Source: Diplonema papillatum (Eukaryota; Euglenozoa; Diplonemea; Diplonemida; Diplonemidae). Taken from it: DNA of 64,000 nucleotides. A model generated the notes under the pieces. It was not told the origin of the DNA. It worked only from the letters and a program-made list of their open reading frames with translations, and ran no database searches. Where the stretch lies: positions 229,919-293,918 of the forward strand of contig JAPJBO010000198.1 in the NCBI GenBank assembly GCA_030068145.1, given 5' to 3'. The position numbers and the translations under genes are program-made. This document shows positions 19,909-37,562 of the stretch, in pieces (positions within the stretch are counted from its first letter, which is position 1; every line of letters starts with the position of its first letter).

Positions 19909-21799
19909 TTATTTTGAACTGCATGCGATAATCACATTGTACTCCCGCAGTTTGTGCCGTTGCCACTTCTCTGGTGGATTGTGGCAATTCCAAATGTGAC
20001 CTTGGCCTCTACCCGCTTGCCGAATACGCCACTGTACCCTTGGCCTCTGCTGTTTTTGGGTGTAGAAGTAAGCTTATGGCCAAGAGTCTCAGCTTTATCG
20101 TCTCTGCATGCTTGGGTCGTGCTTGCTAGTCGCTCGGTTTTTTTCCCTGTGACGGCGTCGCGGTTTGCTCGTGCAGACGGGATGGGCCCTTACTTTTTTG
20201 GGGAGGAGTGGTGGATGAGGCCCGGTGCCGATGTGAGCACTTTGCGAAAATAGAAATGCAAGAATAGAAGAGTGTGCCGGCTCTGCTTCTAGCGGTTCTG
20301 GCGGGTGGGTTCGTCTTGCAGGCGGATGCTCGAATGGTTTTGGCATCTCTCGGCCCTACCGGGGAACGGCGTTACAGCCCGGTAGAGAATACGAGTGTGG
20401 AAGAAAGACGCCCCGTCTCCAGGCCTATGCTGCGCGCAACTCCCCCTTCTCCGTTTTCTTTTTGTATGGATATCCTGCTCGTAGCCTAAGGCCCTCTTGA
20501 GGTGTTGCGGTGGGACCTGTCCTCCCATCGCGACATAGACAGGGCGAAAGAAAACGGGACAATGTGGGTGTCCAGGAAAAGAACCCGCGAGAAGACTGGA
20601 GGCAAGAAGTTCCCAAAGACACAAAAGAACTGCAGAGGGCAGCAGTCAGTCCTGGTCTGTCGTTAGCTGACAGGTGCGTCGCGACACCTCCCGATGAAAG
20701 CAGGTCATCTGTCTCCAGTCTCGTGGGGCGACCCTCAATCTCCCTTTTGTTTCCCACTGCCAACTACTACTACTGTCAGCCTATCGTCACAGATTGTTGC
20801 TGCATATCACGTTCAAACTGCTATAACCTGCTCGGTTCTTTTTAGCAGCTGTATGGCTTTTTTCTGTGAGTTGGTGAACACCACAACACATGGCAGAAAA
20901 TTGAAACCTTCTCCCCTACAGATGCAGTTTGCCGAAAACGTAGCGAGCATGGAGGAATAGACGGCTGCCCGGTCATTCGGTCCCCCCCGTTGCATACGAG
21001 AAGGCGCACCAATGTGTGCGGTGGAAGTACGATGGTCTGAACGCCCCACAAGCTAGCCTTGACAGATCAGTCACAGATGTTTGTATACTGGATGGCCCGA
21101 GAGCCCCCTCGCCAAGAAAGCTCGGTTTCATGCTGACTGACGTTGTCATCCAGCAGATAAACAGTTTCCTTGTCTTATTCGGCAGGCCGGATGCTGAGAG
21201 TGCCACGCCATCGAACGTCACATTTTGACGTCGTCCTGAATTGAATTGCCATAAACAGCACCACATATCCACCCAGCAGCGTCAGCCAACCCTCGGCAAA
21301 AGGTTTGAGATCGACACCATCCTGCACGCATGCAATGTTTTGCATTCGTTATAACGCGGGTTTCCCTTCGTTGTACGGGAGATGGCTCGAAGCAGACACT
21401 TCCCAGCGGGGTGACGCGGATGCCTTGGATGACAGAAGAACTACAGGGGAAAACAAATCTGAAAAAACTGAAAAGCGGTGCTTTTTCTTGTTTTTTTTTT
21501 TTAGCTTGCGGATTCGTCCTTCAGTGCATTTTGGTAATGGGCAATAGTTCCTAACCGGCATGCGCAAACCAACCGAAGCGCCTGTCTTTTTCCTAACGTG
21601 GCCGACTGGCCTACCATTGGGGGGAAGCATGTCGCGGGGTGATGAAGCCCGTAAATACGGCGCACGTCGATACCCCCCCTGAGTTCGTGTGCTCAGGGCA
21701 ATAGGGGTCGTCGTAGGGTGCCACAACTTGAAGGAGCGTTCAATGATTCTTAGGTAGCGAAAAGAGCAGGTGGTTCGTGTTGAAGCGCACACCAGATGG
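19909..21799. other. Mostly anonymous DNA with one exon-like stretch
   Basis: No gene can be supported. The most coding-like piece is 20796-20960 on +. It lies after an acceptor-like CGTCACAG and reads IVAAYHVQTAITCSVLF, then KPSPLQMQFAENVASMEE before a stop. This could be the last exon of a membrane protein. 21016-21228 is another short open stretch without recognisable homology. Confidence 0.3.
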
Positions 21800-22215
21800 A
21801 ATGAGCCGGTCCACCCCCTGCTGACAGACTGTAACTAACTATGCTTGCCTGTGATAGCCTACGATGGCCTGTGAAAGACAGCTGGTAGACTGTGATAGAC
21901 AGCAGCGGTTTCAGATTAGTGAGTTTGATCAAAGCAACTGCATGGCACGCCCTTTAGAAGACCAGCCACAGTCACCGCCGCATGGGTGCAGGCTTTAGAT
22001 TATCATTAATCATCATGTTTGAAACCCCCGAATGACGTTACCTGGAAGCACCCAGAGGGTGTTGGTGGCACGAAGGTGCAGTTGCCCGCATCCAACCGGC
22101 AATCAGCTCGCATCGGGCAGGTGACGCTACCCACCTGGACGAGGTATCTTGCTGCCCCAGACGTAGACAACAGCAGGCAATTCGATGCACTTCCAGGAAA
22201 TGGGGTGGACTGGTC
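21800..22215 (+). repeat. R4 dispersed repeat cluster
   Basis: Contains GAGCCGGTCCACCCCCTGC, degenerate CTGTGATAGAC units, and CAGGCAATTCGATGCACTTC. The segment at 21930-22215 is an inverted match to 58010-58290. Related copies are at 44824, 45125, 45779 and 63798. Bases 22216-22739 show nothing recognisable. Confidence 0.7.
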
Positions 22216-22739
22216 AGGATGGAAGACGTTGAAGCGCACTTCGCCTTCAGATGGCTGGTCGTTTTCTTTCAGCCTGATTGGTCAACGACGCGGTCCTGCC
22301 TGGCCGATCAATGCCAATCCACAGTGAATCGTTGTACCTGCCAGAACGAGAAGAGTCACACGACGAGAATCATAGGGGGTGCCCTGAACGGGGGGAACGT
22401 ACCTTGTTAGAGTCCCCCCTCTCCAACACGTTTTCACGATTTCTCGCACGTTTCGGTTCCTTTTTTATTTTTGCCGTTCAAGGCCGGTTACCCCCTTTAC
22501 CTTTTTTTGCTTTCCCCCTTCTGTGAGCGCCCATTCACCAACAAACCCTTGTTGCTGATTTCTTTTCGATTCGCGCACATCTGCCGCACTCCGCTTCTTT
22601 CACCCCCTTTTAGTGCTAACGTTCTCGGGTTACGTTGGAATTGACAGCTAGCTTCTGGCCTCATCGCACTTGGTCTCGGCTTGAGTCTTCGGTCGATTTT
22701 GCACTCAGATCTTGGCTTGGGGAATCGAGTTCGTCACGC

Positions 22740-22864
22740 GGTGCGCCACGCCTTGATGCTTTAGTTTGGGAAATCGGTAGCCACTTGGCCCGTAGGCCCG
22801 TGGCTCTGCAGTACCGCCGAACACGTGAAGCTTGACTCCCGTGTAGCAGGCTTTCCCTGGTACC
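22740..22864 (+). repeat. R1 repeat, 3' half
   Basis: From GCGCCACGCCTTGATGC to CCCTGGTACC. Between this and the next R1 copy is a short segment (CACAAACCAGGCAACGG) that recurs at about 24399, just before the esterase start. Confidence 0.75.
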
Positions 22865-22941
22865 TCACCACAAACCAGGCAACGGCACGAGTGCCAGAAA
22901 CACGAAAGCAACCGGAAAGAGAGAAGAAGAAAAAAGAAAAA

Positions 22942-23212
22942 GGCCGCTCCTGGCCCAGGAACGTGACGGTCAACCACAGCTTGCAAAGCTTGAGTCGGAG
23001 GCAGCACAGAGCTGCAACCCCGTCCGCTCTGCCCTGTGGCTGATCGTCATGATGAGCTTATGTTCAGCGCAAGCGCCAAGCCCGAAGGTGTGCCACGCCT
23101 TGATGCTTTAGTTTGGGAAATCGGTAGCCTTTTGACCCGAAGGCCCGTGGCTCTGCAGTACCGCCGAACACGTGGAGCTTGGCTCCCGTGTAGCAGGCTT
23201 TCCCTGGGACCC
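22942..23212 (+). repeat. R1 repeat, near full length
   Basis: GGCCGCTCCTGGCCCAGG to the CCCTGGGACC end, with an A-rich leader as at 4419. Bases 23213-23530 are purine-rich low complexity (GAGAGA, CCCCAAAAAG) without a gene. Confidence 0.8.
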
Positions 23213-23530
23213 AAAGCAACCAAAACCCCCCCCTTTGGTCACATTTATTACGGGTGTGGGCGTGGTGTCGGTCGCAATAGTCGCTCTGCTGGCCGTTGAG
23301 AGAGATGGAGAGAGACAGAGAGAAAAAGAGCGCCAGAGAGAAAAGAAAATATAGCGTTATCTTCTTCCGGAAAAGAAGGGTTACGCGAACCCCCGAAAAA
23401 AATAATAACCCCCCAAAAAGTTTAACAAAAAATAAGAAAACGCAAACCGACGGAGACCCCAAAACCTTTTCCAACCTTTCCAATTCCCTCCAAGCTAGAC
23501 CATTATACAACGACCCCCTCCCAAACATGG

Positions 23531-23790
23531 TCGCCCTTGGGAGATGATGGCGTCCCGACGAACATGTCGGAGGACGCGCTGGTGGTCAACGTGTTCGCTC
23601 CGAGCACCAAACCGTCTTCAGCGACGAAGCACGGCACGGCGTGCGTGCAACCGAACCTCCTACCCGATCAGCGTCTTCCCGACTCCGAAGGCACCTTGGG
23701 AGATGATGGCGTCCCGACGAACATGTCGGAGGACGCGCTGGTGGCCAACATGTGTTCGCTCCGAGCACCAAACCGTCTTCAGCGACGAAG
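23531..23790 (+). pseudogene. Two tandem fragments of the carboxylesterase 5' coding region
   Basis: Both fragments match the coding stretch at about 24640-24795 (GATGATGGCGTCCCGACGAA, ACCAAACCGTCTTCAGCGAC). Copy 1 runs from about 23531 to 23631 and copy 2 from about 23632 to 23790, joined at CGACGAAGCACGGC. Both lack the start codon and the catalytic region, and single-base changes break the frame. They lie about 0.7-0.95 kb upstream of the intact gene in the same orientation. Confidence 0.85.
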
Positions 23791-23962
23791 CACACACCGT
23801 ATAAATACGACAGCGGCGACGTCGCGAGAGCGCACGGAAGGACCCGCGGCACAGCACCAGTCCATTCCCCAAGCGGGAGGAGAGATGGCCGTGGAACGCT
23901 CCCCCGGGATGACGAAGGCCGGGGAGAGCCGGGGGCAGTGATGTTCTGAAGCCCGCGAACGG

Positions 23963-24113
23963 TGGGTGGTGACCCCTCCGAACAGCCTCCCTGGCCCTGG
24001 CCCACGCCTGATGCCGCAACCCCTTAACCCGGGCGGCGGCGCTTTGGCATGAGCCAGGAACCTCAAGGGTAGCAGCGCGAGAGGCATCATCCACGCTTCA
24101 AAGGCCCACACAC
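23963..24113 (+). repeat. R11 repeat, copy 1
   Basis: GGTGGTGACCCCTCCGAAC through CGGGCGGCGGCGCTTTGGC, repeated at 28742-28880 inside the esterase's first intron. Both copies end near a CA-rich tract. Confidence 0.8.
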
Positions 24114-24123
24114 ACACACACAC

Positions 24124-24135
24124 CGTATAAATATG
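24124..24135 (+). promoter_or_regulatory. Possible TATA element upstream of the carboxylesterase
   Basis: CGTATAAATATG directly after a CA repeat, about 350 bp before the ATG. A twin, CGTATAAATACG, lies at about 23799 after the gene fragments, again after ACACAC. The match to a TATA box is good but the distance is long, so this is a weak call. Confidence 0.3.
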
Positions 24136-24480
24136 CGAGCTCAACAAGAGGCCGCATTACAACGATCTCTGCGGCAAAATGGACATGGTTAGCCATAACC
24201 CATAACGAAAGCGTGCACGAGATATACAACCCGTAACCGTGTAACCCTTTCTTGCTCTAAGAGAACCCATTCCATCAACGTCACACGGAGACCCTAAACC
24301 CCCGGAATTTCAAGCGAACTTTAACTCTAAAATACGACAACTGCTTTTGGTGCGTCTAGCAGGAGGTGAAGACAAAGCATACAAACGCGAACTTCTCACC
24401 ACAAACCAGGCAACGGCGCGAGAGCCAGAAACACGAAAGCAACCAAACCCAACCCCCCACCCCCCTCCTCCCAAAAGAAA

Positions 24481-30681
<6,201 letters not shown>

Positions 30682-31510
30682 TCCACTAGGTGAGGTCCAG
30701 CTGACGAAACCCTGATCCCATGCTGGCTTGCTACTCAACTTGGCTGCGTGGGAAGGAGTCCAGACCTCCAAGCTGTGATCCACTAGGTGAGGTCCAGCTG
30801 ACGAAACCCTGATCCCGAGTCCCACATGCTCACCCGGGTCTACACCCACCTCAGCATGCTCCTGATGAGGAGGTATCTACCCCGTAGAATACCGCCCCAC
30901 ATCCATAGCATCTACACGGGCTTTTAGAGGTGGTATGGTGGTATATACGGTGGTATGTAGATGTAGGCTTGCTACACAACTGGCTGCGTGGAAAGGGGTC
31001 CAGACTGCCAAGCTGTGTACCTGCGTCCTTCCCATGCCTGCGCGTCGGAGAACTAGGGGAGGGTCTACATAACGAAACCCTGATCCCGAGTTCTTCACAC
31101 GCTGGCTTGCTACACCCCTGGCTGCGAGGAAGCGGTCCAGACTGCCAAACTGTGCTGCTGCGCAAGCCTGGCCTTGCAATGCAGGCGGTGAAGCTGTGGT
31201 TGAACGCACCTCACGAGCTCGCTTAACAACGCAGAAATCCGCGTACCAGAGTGGTCCATCAAGGTTTCCTCATTTGCTATGCTCCTCACCAACTGGCTTG
31301 CAACAACAGAAACTGCATGCCAGAGAACTGGGAGAGAGGTCCAGACGAAGCAGCTGTGATGATGTACCGTACGACCACTCGTCTATCCGCGTACCAGAGT
31401 GGTCCAAATGAGGAAACTTTGATGGTGTGCTCCTCACCAACTGGCTTGCAACAACAGAAACCTGCATGCCAGAGAACTAGGAGAGAGGTCCGGACGAAGC
31501 AGCTGTGATG
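30682..31510 (+). pseudogene. Degenerate tandem copies of the carboxylesterase 3' terminus
   Basis: The exon 3 end (GGGGTCCAGACCGCCAAGC, then TGTGA) recurs in increasingly divergent form near 30750, 30990, 31128, 31341 and 31487. The first copy, with GTGAGGTCCAGCTGACGAAA, repeats at about 95 bp. The last two lie in a duplicated unit of about 180 bp (CGTACCAGAGTGGTCC to CGACCACTCGTC). None has an open coding frame of useful length. Confidence 0.75.
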
Positions 31511-32489
31511 ATGTACCGTACGACCACTCGTCTTCGAACCATCCGCGTTCCTCGTAGCTGATCTTGCAATGCAAATCCTTCGACGCGGTGGCCGCGGAGG
31601 TGGTCTAGAGTCATATTCGCAAAGCCGAGCCCTGTTGCCTACAGCCCGACTGACTTTAAAGGGGGTTCGATTCCATTTTGTGGCTACGCCTGTTTCGGCC
31701 CCGCAGGCCCGTAGCACTGCGACGGTTCGCGACGTCGTTTCGCGCACCCTAAAAAACGTTTGCCCGACAAGTGTGTCGCTTGAAAATCTATTCTCTAGAC
31801 TGCGTTCGTTCGACTCTCGATTTCGACGATGATGTTTGAATGAGAATGTGGCGGTGCAAATATTGCTCGATTGATGCTCTGTTTGCAATCCTGGGTCCGA
31901 GAACATGGGGGGGGGGGGCGGGGCTCAATAGTTCTTTCCATTCCCTGCCGCGCTTCCCCTCCCATCCCCTCCCCTAACGAGCTACGAACAGCCGCCTGAC
32001 AGACCAGACCCACACCGCTGCCCTGTCGCAGACTCAGGTTCCGCGCTGATGATGGTCCGCCTTATGTGTCCGTGGCTTAAGAACCGAAACACGGCGCAGA
32101 CGGGACCGGTGCGGTGTTGAGCACATATCCATTACCAAGCATGTTTTTGCAACCTCCCCTAACTAACGGTTTTCTCCCGCTCGAAACCGCGCAAGGTTGC
32201 TCCTTCTCCCGCTGTTCGTCGGACGGGACTGCAGTGAGCCTTGCAGTTGGCGGCTCTTCGGCACGTCTTGTTTTCCCGAAACGTGCGCTGCTAGCATTTT
32301 ATCTGAACCGTTTCCTGATGGTCGCCGCGTCCTTAGATTCGTTGTTGATAATGGCCAGCAAGCCAATCATCGTCGAATCGAGAGGCGAGCAGCCGTCCGA
32401 GTTTCAAGCGGCACTGCGTTCGACGACCTGATGAACCTCATGTTTCTGCACTTCCCATCGGGTTGCATTCAGGGGGGGTGAATTGGCCC
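31511..32489. other. No gene recognised
   Basis: GC-rich at first, then mixed. A segment at about 32030-32105 resembles 6955-7015 (CAGACTCAGGTT, GATGATGGTC), another dispersed repeat. An open stretch on + at about 32310-32478 (FPDGRRVLRFVVDNGQQ) looks weakly coding but has no recognised family. Confidence 0.35.
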
Positions 32490-32665
32490 ATTGTGACTAA
32501 AGGCACGGCAAGCCTCGGGTTGGAGGCATAAACTCGGCAAGAAGCGCGGCAAAACGTGAGCACGTGCATCATGCTGTGACTAAAGGAAGGCAAGCCTCGG
32601 GTTGAAAACAGGCATAAATGTGACGAAAGGCGTGGCGACACGTGAACACATGCATCAATGCGACT
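32490..32665 (+). repeat. Tandem repeat, two units of about 95 bp, upstream of TrmO
   Basis: Shared CAAGCCTCGGGTTG, GGCATAAA and CGTGARCACRTGCATCA segments. It ends about 300 bp before the TrmO start. Confidence 0.7.
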
Positions 32666-32779
32666 ATCGCGTCTGGCCGTGGTCTTCACCGTTCTCGAAG
32701 CCAAGACATCCACTCTCCTCATCTTCGCATGCCGGAACAACCCCCTTGATCCCTTGTCGTGCGCGTCTGGATTATCAAC

Positions 32780-32862
32780 AGTGAGTCTACACACCTCGCC
32801 GTTTAATGGCGCGTTATGAACTGTTTTTCGAACTAGAGTTTCATCCTCTCTCTCTCTGTAGA
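32780..32862 (+). promoter_or_regulatory. Possible 5' UTR intron of the TrmO gene
   Basis: CAACA/GTGAGTC at about 32780 would be a donor, and CTCTCTCTCTGTAG ending at 32862 is a strong acceptor. The distance to the ATG is about 100 bases. The acceptor alone could instead be a trans-splice site if this organism uses a spliced leader; the sequence does not decide. Confidence 0.35.
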
Positions 32863-32964
32863 CGGATGTCATCAGCAAGGACGCAGCATTCGTCACAGAG
32901 GTGGCTAGAAGCCGTCCACTCTGACTATGAAAACAACACAATCGTAAGACAAAAGGGAGGGAAG

Positions 32965-33921
32965 ATGAGGCCGCCCTCCACTGCCGCCGCTGTAGCGTTG
33001 GTCGCAACGCCGTGCGTGGCGGCTGTAGTGTCGCTGTGGTGCTTGGCGCTGTCTCGGCGCGAGGTGAGGAAGCTGCGGGAGCTGCAAGCCGCCGAGAGGG
33101 CCGGCAGGCTCAAGGCCGAGAAGCGCGCCGCACGCCAGCACGCCGCCGACGGCCGGTATTCGGTGACCCCCGTCGGTGTCATCCGCACCGCGTTCGCCGA
33201 CCGTAACGGGACCCCCCGTCAGCCGGGGCTCATCGAAAGCGCGCGAGCGGTCCTGCAGGTTGAGCTAATCAGCTCTTCATGCCTGACTGGGCTCGAAGGC
33301 TACAGCCACGTGTGGGTCCTCTTCTGGTTCCACCGCAACACCAACGCAGCGAAGGCGCCCGCCGACCTTAAAACCCTGGTCGCACCTCCACGGGGCAGAG
33401 GCGAGAAGGTAGGCTACTTCGCCTGTCGATCCCCCCACCGCCCGAACCCCATTGGATTGTCGCTGGCGCGGATCCTCAACGTGGACCATGCGCAGAACTC
33501 GGTGACGGTCGAGTCGCTCGACTGCGTCGACGGAACGCCGCTGATCGACATCAAGCCGTTCCTCCCGCCCGTCGAGAGGCCGGAAGAGTGCTTTTTGCCG
33601 CCGTGGGTGGCAAGCTCCTACGACCAGCGGCAGTGGGAAGACTACAATATCACGTTCGCCGCCGGAGTCGTGGAAGATCTCGAAGACCTGGCCAACGCCG
33701 GGCTGAAAAAGTCGTGCACGGACTTGCGGCAGCTGGTGGTGGACACGCTGTCCATCGACTTCCGCAACGTGCGACACAAGCAGCTTACCGTCTTCGACGG
33801 CAGCCTCCGGCTTCGCAATGTGGAGATCTTCTACACCATCGACGACACAACCAGCGCCATACGTGTGACGCGGACCGCAAAGCGGTCGCCTACGTCCGCC
33901 GACCCTCCTGAGACGGACTGA
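32965..33921 (+). CDS. TRMO: TrmO-type tRNA (adenine-N6)-methyltransferase
   Basis: An intact single-exon frame of 318 residues from the ATG at 32965. The frame is open upstream, but this ATG precedes a hydrophobic segment (AAAVALVATPCVAAVVSLWCLA) that could be a signal anchor. The catalytic beta-barrel domain of the UPF0066/YaeB/TrmO family begins at about residue 70: PVGVIRTAF, GTPRQP (about 83), GYSHVWVLFWFH, VAPPRGRGEKVG, the signature SPHRPNPIGLS (about 155-165) and DGTPLIDIKPFLP. Members methylate N6-threonylcarbamoyladenosine at position 37 of tRNA using SAM. The C-terminal stretch of about 100 residues is longer than in bacteria, as in eukaryotic homologues. Copies of the gene's 3' end follow downstream. 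Confidence 0.93.
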   Translation: MRPPSTAAAVALVATPCVAAVVSLWCLALSRREVRKLRELQAAERAGRLKAEKRAARQHAADGRYSVTPVGVIRTAFADRNGTPRQPGLIESARAVLQVELISSSCLTGLEGYSHVWVLFWFHRNTNAAKAPADLKTLVAPPRGRGEKVGYFACRSPHRPNPIGLSLARILNVDHAQNSVTVESLDCVDGTPLIDIKPFLPPVERPEECFLPPWVASSYDQRQWEDYNITFAAGVVEDLEDLANAGLKKSCTDLRQLVVDTLSIDFRNVRHKQLTVFDGSLRLRNVEIFYTIDDTTSAIRVTRTAKRSPTSADPPETD

Positions 33922-33984
33922 TGCTCGTGAAGAAAGTTGTGTGGCAGTAAGGTTGGGGTAGAAGGTCTGGTCAATGCTAAAGTG

Positions 33985-34520
33985 TCGACCTCAGGACGGC
34001 GGCAGCTGGTGGTCGACCCGCTGTCCATCGACTTCCGCAACGTGCGGCACGGCCTGACTGGACAACGAGCCATGAATGAACATGGCACCTCCCCCTAGTC
34101 GGCTGCCAAGCCGGGCTGCTCTTGAAGACGGATGCTTAACCCGATTCCATTCACGAAGGAAGATCAAGAGTAAGTGGCTTGGCAGTGGTACTCCCGTGAC
34201 AGCGAAGCCGCTCCGTCTTCGACGGCAGCCTCCGGCTCCGCAATGCGGAGATCTTCTAAACCATCGATGCCACAACCAGCACGCGGACTGCACAAAAGCC
34301 GCCTTACGTCCGCGAGACGGACTGATGCTCGTGAAGGCGTTGATGAGGCAGCAAGATCAGGGTCGGGTAGAAGATCTTGCCCGTGCCAAATATTCGAGCT
34401 CAGACTGCGGCAGCTGGGGTCGACACGCAGTCCATCGACTCGACATTTCTCACACCATCGACCCACTTCTGCAACGTGCGGCACAAACAGCTCACCGTCT
34501 TCGACGAAGGCCCCCAGAGG
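33985..34520 (+). pseudogene. Three partial copies of the TrmO 3' end
   Basis: About 33999-34053 repeats GGCAGCTGGTGGTCGAC to CGCAACGTGCG. About 34198-34375 repeats TCTTCGACGGCAGCCTCCGG through GACGGACTGATGCTCGTGAA and the post-stop sequence. About 34410-34510 repeats mixed pieces (GTCCATCGACT, GCAACGTGCGGCACAAACAG). Each copy is frame-broken and internally deleted; together they form a decaying tandem series. Confidence 0.82.
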
Positions 34521-34556
34521 ACAGACAGCTCGCTGAGACTGCCCCAAGGCACATTT

Positions 34557-34920
34557 GAGCCTTTCGAAAACGGAAAACGAGAACGTGCCCGCCAGCTTTC
34601 GGCATCCATTTCATCAGAATCGAAAGAAACTCCAGTCTCGCTTACTTCACGTGTACTTGGACCTAGCCCATGAGCTAAGCCTTTCGAAAATGGAAAACGA
34701 GAAGTGCCCGCCAGCTTCCGAGTGCTTCCAATTCATCAGAATCGCAAGCAACTCCAGTCTCGCTTACTTCACGTGTACTTGGACCTCGCCCATGAGCTAA
34801 GCCTTTCGAAAACGGAAAACGAGAAGTTCCCGCCAGCTTCCGAGTGCTTCCAATTCATCAGAATCGCAAGAAACCACAGTCCCGCTTACTCCACATGTAC
34901 TCGGCCCTAGCCCATGAGAA
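34557..34920 (+). repeat. 122-bp tandem repeat, three copies
   Basis: Unit with GAGCCTTTCGAAAACGGAAA, CATCAGAATCG and CGCTTACTTCACGTGTACT. It starts immediately after the last TrmO fragment. The third copy is truncated at GCCCATGAGAAG. Confidence 0.9.
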
Positions 34921-35827
34921 GTGCATGCAAAATCATGTAAAGCTTAGTCAATAGTCCCAGTACTCGTGAAGCGGCGGATGCGGCAGTGGTGGCCCTCCTC
35001 CTGTTTCTAGAAACGGTGCCGTGACAATCCGGCTAGAAGGCGGCAGCCGCTGCCATCACGCACAAGCGGGGAATCATGTGTTCTTCGCGGTGTCTTTCTT
35101 CCGGCTTCGGCGTTCTGCCGCAGCGCTTCCGATGGCAGCACCCGCGTCCTCGCGGGTGCAGCCTTGCTAGCTTGCCAATTCTTTCAATTTCCCTCCATGC
35201 ATTTGTCTTATTGCTGCGCAGAAGTTGTGCCTCGCCGACGGAATCGGTAGAGCAAGCCATACATGCGCAAGGGTTCTCGTCCTCCTTAGAAATCGGAGTC
35301 GATGAGATTGTGTACAGTGCAGGAGAGCCCAGTTCCTACCTCTTCCCCGGAAGCAACGGATCCCACGATTTCTGCAGCGGCGCCGTCGTCATCGGAGAAG
35401 CCCTGGATGTTCTACCGGTCACGTCAGGGTGAGGGAGACACGCACGTTACAAGGTCGCTATCCCAAGAACATCGTGACTTCACACCTCGCCTGTCGGCGA
35501 TAGTGACACAGAAGCGCTGCCTGACCTTTCTACTTTCGATTTTTGCATCACGCAACGGCGAACACGAAGCAGCAGACGGAGTCAGTATGCGCAGTAGGAG
35601 GAGGGACCCCTCGCCCGCTAAAATACCCTCTTTCAGGCCCTCACCCCCTCGCCATTTTTTTTCGCGTCAAAGTTCCTGTTCTGGCCCTCGGCTCCCTTTG
35701 TAAAAAGGTTGAGCTCTGGGCCGGTGCGAGAGCTTCCCGGCGCGGAGAAGATTGGAGATGGAGGTGTTGTGCTCAGGAGCAAGGGTATCAGGTGGGCGCG
35801 TTGTTGCCAGGTGACTCTCGTGCGCTG

Positions 35828-35861
<34 letters not shown>

Positions 35862-36220
35862 CTCTCTCTCCTACAGGCAACTGTAGGGAGGGGGGGAGGG
35901 AAGGGGGGGGGGAGGGACGCGTGCGCGTCGCCGACCCCCCCAGTTCGGGAAAAGGGGTCATGCCCAATATAGGAAAGGGGGTCCTCCCCTCCTGGAAGCT
36001 CTTGAGCTCCAGGAGGACGGAAGGATCACTACCTCTCCTGTTGGTAATATGATGGTCAACCACGCATGAAATGAAAATCAAAGACTGGCAAATGAAAGAG
36101 ACTGGTATTCATAAGGCAAGAACGCTAAGTATGAGCGTTATTGAGCGGATACACCTGTGGGATACTCCTTCGCAAACCCGCAAACCCGTACGTACAAAAG
36201 TGTGAGTAAAGACATAGGAA
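34921..36220. other. Intergenic DNA without a supported gene
   Basis: A 118-residue ORF from an ATG at 35076 has no recognisable domain and overlaps an equally unremarkable reverse frame. 35830-35870 is CT-rich with a CCTACAG end, and 35885-35935 is G-rich. Nothing links these to a gene. Confidence 0.4.
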
Positions 36221-36391
36221 CCACAGACCACTCAACAGACAGTTCCAGTCATACCCACACCCAAGGAAAGAACACCAACCCGCCTTTACTGTCGACCGTA
36301 GACACAAAACACGGATCCTTAAAAACTCGAAACAATCTACAAACTAAGGCCACACCAGGTACTCTTCCTTCAGAAAGTCACACCCTTGGCA

Positions 36392-36598
<207 letters not shown>

Positions 36599-36610
36599 AA
36601 AACCCAAAAA

Positions 36611-36735
36611 ATGACGATGACGATGACGACAACGACGGCGGTGATGGTCCTGCTGCAGCTGGCCTCGCTGGCTGCCGGACGGCGCATGCAACGAGAACGA
36701 GCTGTGCGTGTAGAGGTCCGCGGGAGAACAAGTAC
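36611..36735 (+). pseudogene. Truncated VWA 5' copy 1
   Basis: ATGACGATGACG start as in the full gene. It deletes the signal-cleavage region, reads into GTAGAGG, and ends at the GCGGGAGAACAAGTACC junction with the next leader block. Confidence 0.8.
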
Positions 36736-36922
36736 CAGCCATACTTATATCCAAGGAAAGAACTCCAACCAGCCTTTGACTGTCGACCATAGACAAAACA
36801 CGGGTCCTTAAAATCTCGACACAATCTACAAACCAACGGCCACACCAGGGACTCTTCCTTCAGAAAGTCACACCCCTTGACAACAACAACAACAACAGCA
36901 ACAACAAAAAACCCCTCAAAAA

Positions 36923-37114
36923 ATGACGATGACGACAACGACGGCGGTGATGGTCCTGCTGCAGCTGGCCTCGCTGGCGAGGGGGCAGGCCTTCGATTGC
37001 GGGGCGCTGCCGGACGGTGCATGCGACGAGAACGAGCTGTGCGTGTGGAGGTCCGCGGGAGAACAAGTACCAGCCATACTTATATCCAAGGAAAGAACTC
37101 CAACCAGCCTTTGA
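36923..37114 (+). pseudogene. Truncated VWA 5' copy 2 with intact signal peptide
   Basis: Identical to the full gene through the signal peptide and the first Cys module (QAFDCGALPDGAC, ENELCVWRSAG), except one codon (D for N). It then runs into the leader block and stops after 63 residues. It could encode a tiny secreted peptide, but it is most simply a 5' duplicate. Confidence 0.75.
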
Positions 37115-37250
37115 CTGTCGACCATAGACAAAACACGGGTCCTTAAAATCTCGAAACAATCTACAAACCAACGGCCACACCAGGGACTCTTCCTTCAGAA
37201 AGTCACACCCTTGACAACAACAACAACAACAACAAAAAACCCCTCAAAAA

Positions 37251-37375
37251 ATGACGATGACGATGACGACAACGACGGCGGTGATGGTCCTGCTGCAGCT
37301 GGCCTCGCTGGCTGCCGGACGGCGCATGCAACGAGAACGAGCTGTGCGTGTAGAGGTCCGCGGGAGAACAAGTAC
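37251..37375 (+). pseudogene. Truncated VWA 5' copy 3
   Basis: Same deletion and stop structure as copy 1, so the array alternates as A-B-A-B, with the fourth unit continuing into the real gene. Confidence 0.8.
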
Positions 37376-37562
37376 CAGCCATACTTATATCCAAGGAAAG
37401 AACTCCAACCAGCCTTTGACTGTCGACCATAGACAAAACACGGGTCCTTAAAATCTCGACACAATCTACAAACCAACGGCCACACCAGGGACTCTTCCTT
37501 CAGAAAGTCACACCCCTTGACAACAACAACAACAACAGCAACAACAAAAAACCCCTCAAAAA

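Noticed and set aside
22019..22327. ORF of 102 codons
   Set aside because: It lies in the R4 repeat, which recurs inverted at 58010-58290 without the frame.
35076..35432. 118-codon ORF with an ATG
   Set aside because: No domain or splice context, and an equally plausible frame lies on the other strand.
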